From assembly GCA_012517635.1 (NCBI GenBank), contig JAAYUP010000387.1:1-7225 (forward strand): DNA of 7,225 nt. The letters run 5' to 3'. Source of the DNA: Candidatus Atribacter alterifermentans. Its GTDB lineage: Bacteria > Atribacterota > Atribacteria > Atribacterales > Atribacteraceae. Below the pieces are notes generated by a model, which was given only the letters and a program-made list of their open reading frames with translations, was not told the DNA's origin and did not search any database. Shown here piece by piece: positions 6,063 through 7,225 of the stretch. The translations under genes were made by a program, and so were the position numbers. Positions within the stretch are counted from its first letter, which is position 1. Every line of letters starts with the position of its first letter.

Positions 6063-7108
6063 CCAAAAAAGAAAGAGTCAATCACGCTATCCATCACCAA
6101 AAAAGCGATCGTCTTCCTCATCAAATTGACTTTACTTGGAGAATGAAAAAAGAATTCCTTAACTATTTTCACATTCATGAAAATGAGCTCCCAGAACTCT
6201 TAGGAAACCATTTCCTCTATATGGATACCCATAAAAAAGTAAAATTAGATGAAGAAAAGGGTGTTGACTATGATGTTTTTGGGGTTGGGTGGGATCTTAT
6301 TCAATCGGAAGGATATCTTCCTTGTTTCCATCCATTAACTGACTGGAAAAGCTTTAATGCTTTTCAATTTCCCGATCCTAAAAATCCAATTTTATATCAG
6401 GATTTTATTCCACTTCAGGATTGGCAAAAAAAAGAATATTTTATTCTCTCAACCCAGGGCTGGGTTCTTATGGAAAGAGCCTGGTTATTGAGAGGTTTTG
6501 AGAATTTTATGATTGATCTTATTGATAATCGAACCGAATTAGAAAAGCTACTGGATCTCATTACTGAATACCAAATTGAGGTTCTTCGCCAGCTGATTCG
6601 ACTGGGGGTAGACGGAATCTATACTGGAGACGATTATGGAACTCAAAGGGGTTTGTTAATTGCTCGAAAAACCTGGCAAGACCTTCTTAAACCCAGACTG
6701 AAAAAAATTTGGAATGTCGCCAAAAAAGAGGGGATACCGGTTTTCCATCATTCCTGTGGAAATGTTTTGGAAATATTGGATGATATGATAGAAATTGGAC
6801 TTAACGTTCTTATACCAGTCCAACCACAAGCAATGGATATTCAACTTCTTCAGAACCGTTTTGGTGATTACCTCACTTTTATGGGAGGGATAAGTACCCA
6901 AAAAACTCTCCCATTTGGTACTCCTAATGAAGTCCAATCTGAAGTAAGAAAATGCATTGAAGTTTTAGGATCTAAAAATAATTATATCATTTCAGCTTCT
7001 CATGAAATTGGATCGGACTGCCCAATAAACAATTTAATCGCTTTTTTTAATGAAATGAAATTAACCAATGGGAGTGATATTCCTTTATTGGATAAACAAA
7101 AAACATGA
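6059..7108 (+). CDS. UroD-like superfamily protein, HSCG variant
   Basis: This 349-residue protein is a second, diverged member of the same superfamily as the first operon gene. Shared landmarks are TKKERVNHAI (2-11), SDRLP (16-20), FQFPDP (102-107), LGVDGIYTGDDYGTQRG (182-198), LKPRL (210-214) and VFHHSCGNVLEILDDMIEIG (228-247). It keeps the H231-S-C233 pair that resembles the zinc HxC of MtaA/CmuA methyltransferases. The C-terminal region reads SASHEIGSDCP (312-322), so H315 or C321 could be a third ligand. It starts with TTG inside the TTGA that ends the ROK gene, a four-base overlap, with GGAGGG at 6047-6052 six bases upstream; this means translational coupling. Substrate is unknown. No corrinoid protein or activator is in the window, which leaves methyl transfer unproven. 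Confidence 0.88.
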   Translation: MTKKERVNHAIHHQKSDRLPHQIDFTWRMKKEFLNYFHIHENELPELLGNHFLYMDTHKKVKLDEEKGVDYDVFGVGWDLIQSEGYLPCFHPLTDWKSFNAFQFPDPKNPILYQDFIPLQDWQKKEYFILSTQGWVLMERAWLLRGFENFMIDLIDNRTELEKLLDLITEYQIEVLRQLIRLGVDGIYTGDDYGTQRGLLIARKTWQDLLKPRLKKIWNVAKKEGIPVFHHSCGNVLEILDDMIEIGLNVLIPVQPQAMDIQLLQNRFGDYLTFMGGISTQKTLPFGTPNEVQSEVRKCIEVLGSKNNYIISASHEIGSDCPINNLIAFFNEMKLTNGSDIPLLDKQKT

Positions 7109-7153
7109 TAAACACACATATCAGGTTGTGTCACCAGATGAAGATGAAAATCC

Positions 7154-7187
7154 AATATAATGACATGCCATGGCATGTCATTATATT
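7154..7187. repeat. Perfect 34-bp palindrome after the operon, possible terminator
   Basis: The half-site AATATAATGACATGCCA (7154-7170) is followed directly by its exact reverse complement (7171-7187). As RNA it would fold into a 15-pair stem with a CAUG loop. It begins 45 bases after the last stop codon, so it could end transcription. No T-run follows, which is unlike a standard intrinsic terminator. Alternatives are a dispersed palindromic repeat or an operator for a gene beyond the window. Confidence 0.65.
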
Positions 7188-7225
7188 AATCGGGCACGAT
7201 AAAATCTGAGGGGAAGAGGGGGGAG
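7188..7225. other. Window edge with purine-rich tract
   Basis: No gene is seen. The last 18 bases (7208-7225) are all purines with long G runs, unlike the AT-rich surroundings. It could hold the ribosome-binding site of a following gene, but no start codon is within the window. Confidence 0.35.

Noticed and set aside
6656..6937. Minus-strand open frame of 93 codons
   Set aside because: It is fully inside the second UroD-like gene, antisense, with no family resemblance.
4071..7108. Haem biosynthesis operon with hemE
   Set aside because: Two diverged UroD-like proteins beside a sugar kinase, without any other haem gene, and the H-S-C/D-G motif point away from authentic HemE.
1..7225. CRISPR array, tRNA or rRNA gene
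   Set aside because: No regularly spaced repeats, cloverleaf with CCA-type acceptor, or conserved rRNA sequence was found.

Overview
The window is an AT-rich bacterial segment. It carries the truncated end of an IS3-family insertion sequence, followed by five intact carbohydrate-metabolism genes. I see no signature gene that fixes the taxon. Low GC, strong Shine-Dalgarno sequences, sigma70-like promoters, TTG starts and UroD-like proteins placed beside sugar kinases fit a fermentative anaerobe (Atribacterota-, Thermotogota- or Firmicutes-like). That assignment is inference.

Positions 1-~790 (minus strand) hold the 5' part of an IS3-family element: a complete OrfA (helix-turn-helix plus coiled coil), an A7 slippery tract, and OrfB cut by the window edge just after its first catalytic Asp. 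Positions ~791-994 are noncoding. Positions 995-2455 (plus) encode an FGGY sugar kinase that most resembles the D-ribulokinase branch. It converges, with only a 30-base gap, on a minus-strand nagA (2486-3640), which encodes N-acetylglucosamine-6-phosphate deacetylase.

A dense regulatory region of 430 bases (3641-4070) separates nagA from a plus-strand operon. It holds a good promoter for nagA (TTAACA-17-TATAAT), two candidate promoters for the operon, a 12-bp perfect palindrome over the nagA -35, a site resembling the NagR/DasR operator, three ATTGTAAT boxes and a long nested inverted repeat.

The operon (4071-7108) encodes a UroD-like protein, a ROK sugar kinase and a second, divergent UroD-like protein. 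The last two genes overlap by four bases at TTGA. A perfect 34-bp palindrome follows the operon. No other haem gene is present, so the UroD-like proteins are unlikely to make haem; they resemble the MtaA/CmuA methyltransferase side of the superfamily, but with altered putative zinc ligands.

A plausible reading is a salvage cassette for a hexose or amino sugar. The ROK kinase would phosphorylate it, NagA would deacetylate a 6-phosphate, and the UroD-like pair would do an unknown, possibly methyl-group-related, step. The substrate and the UroD-like chemistry are the unexplained part of this window.
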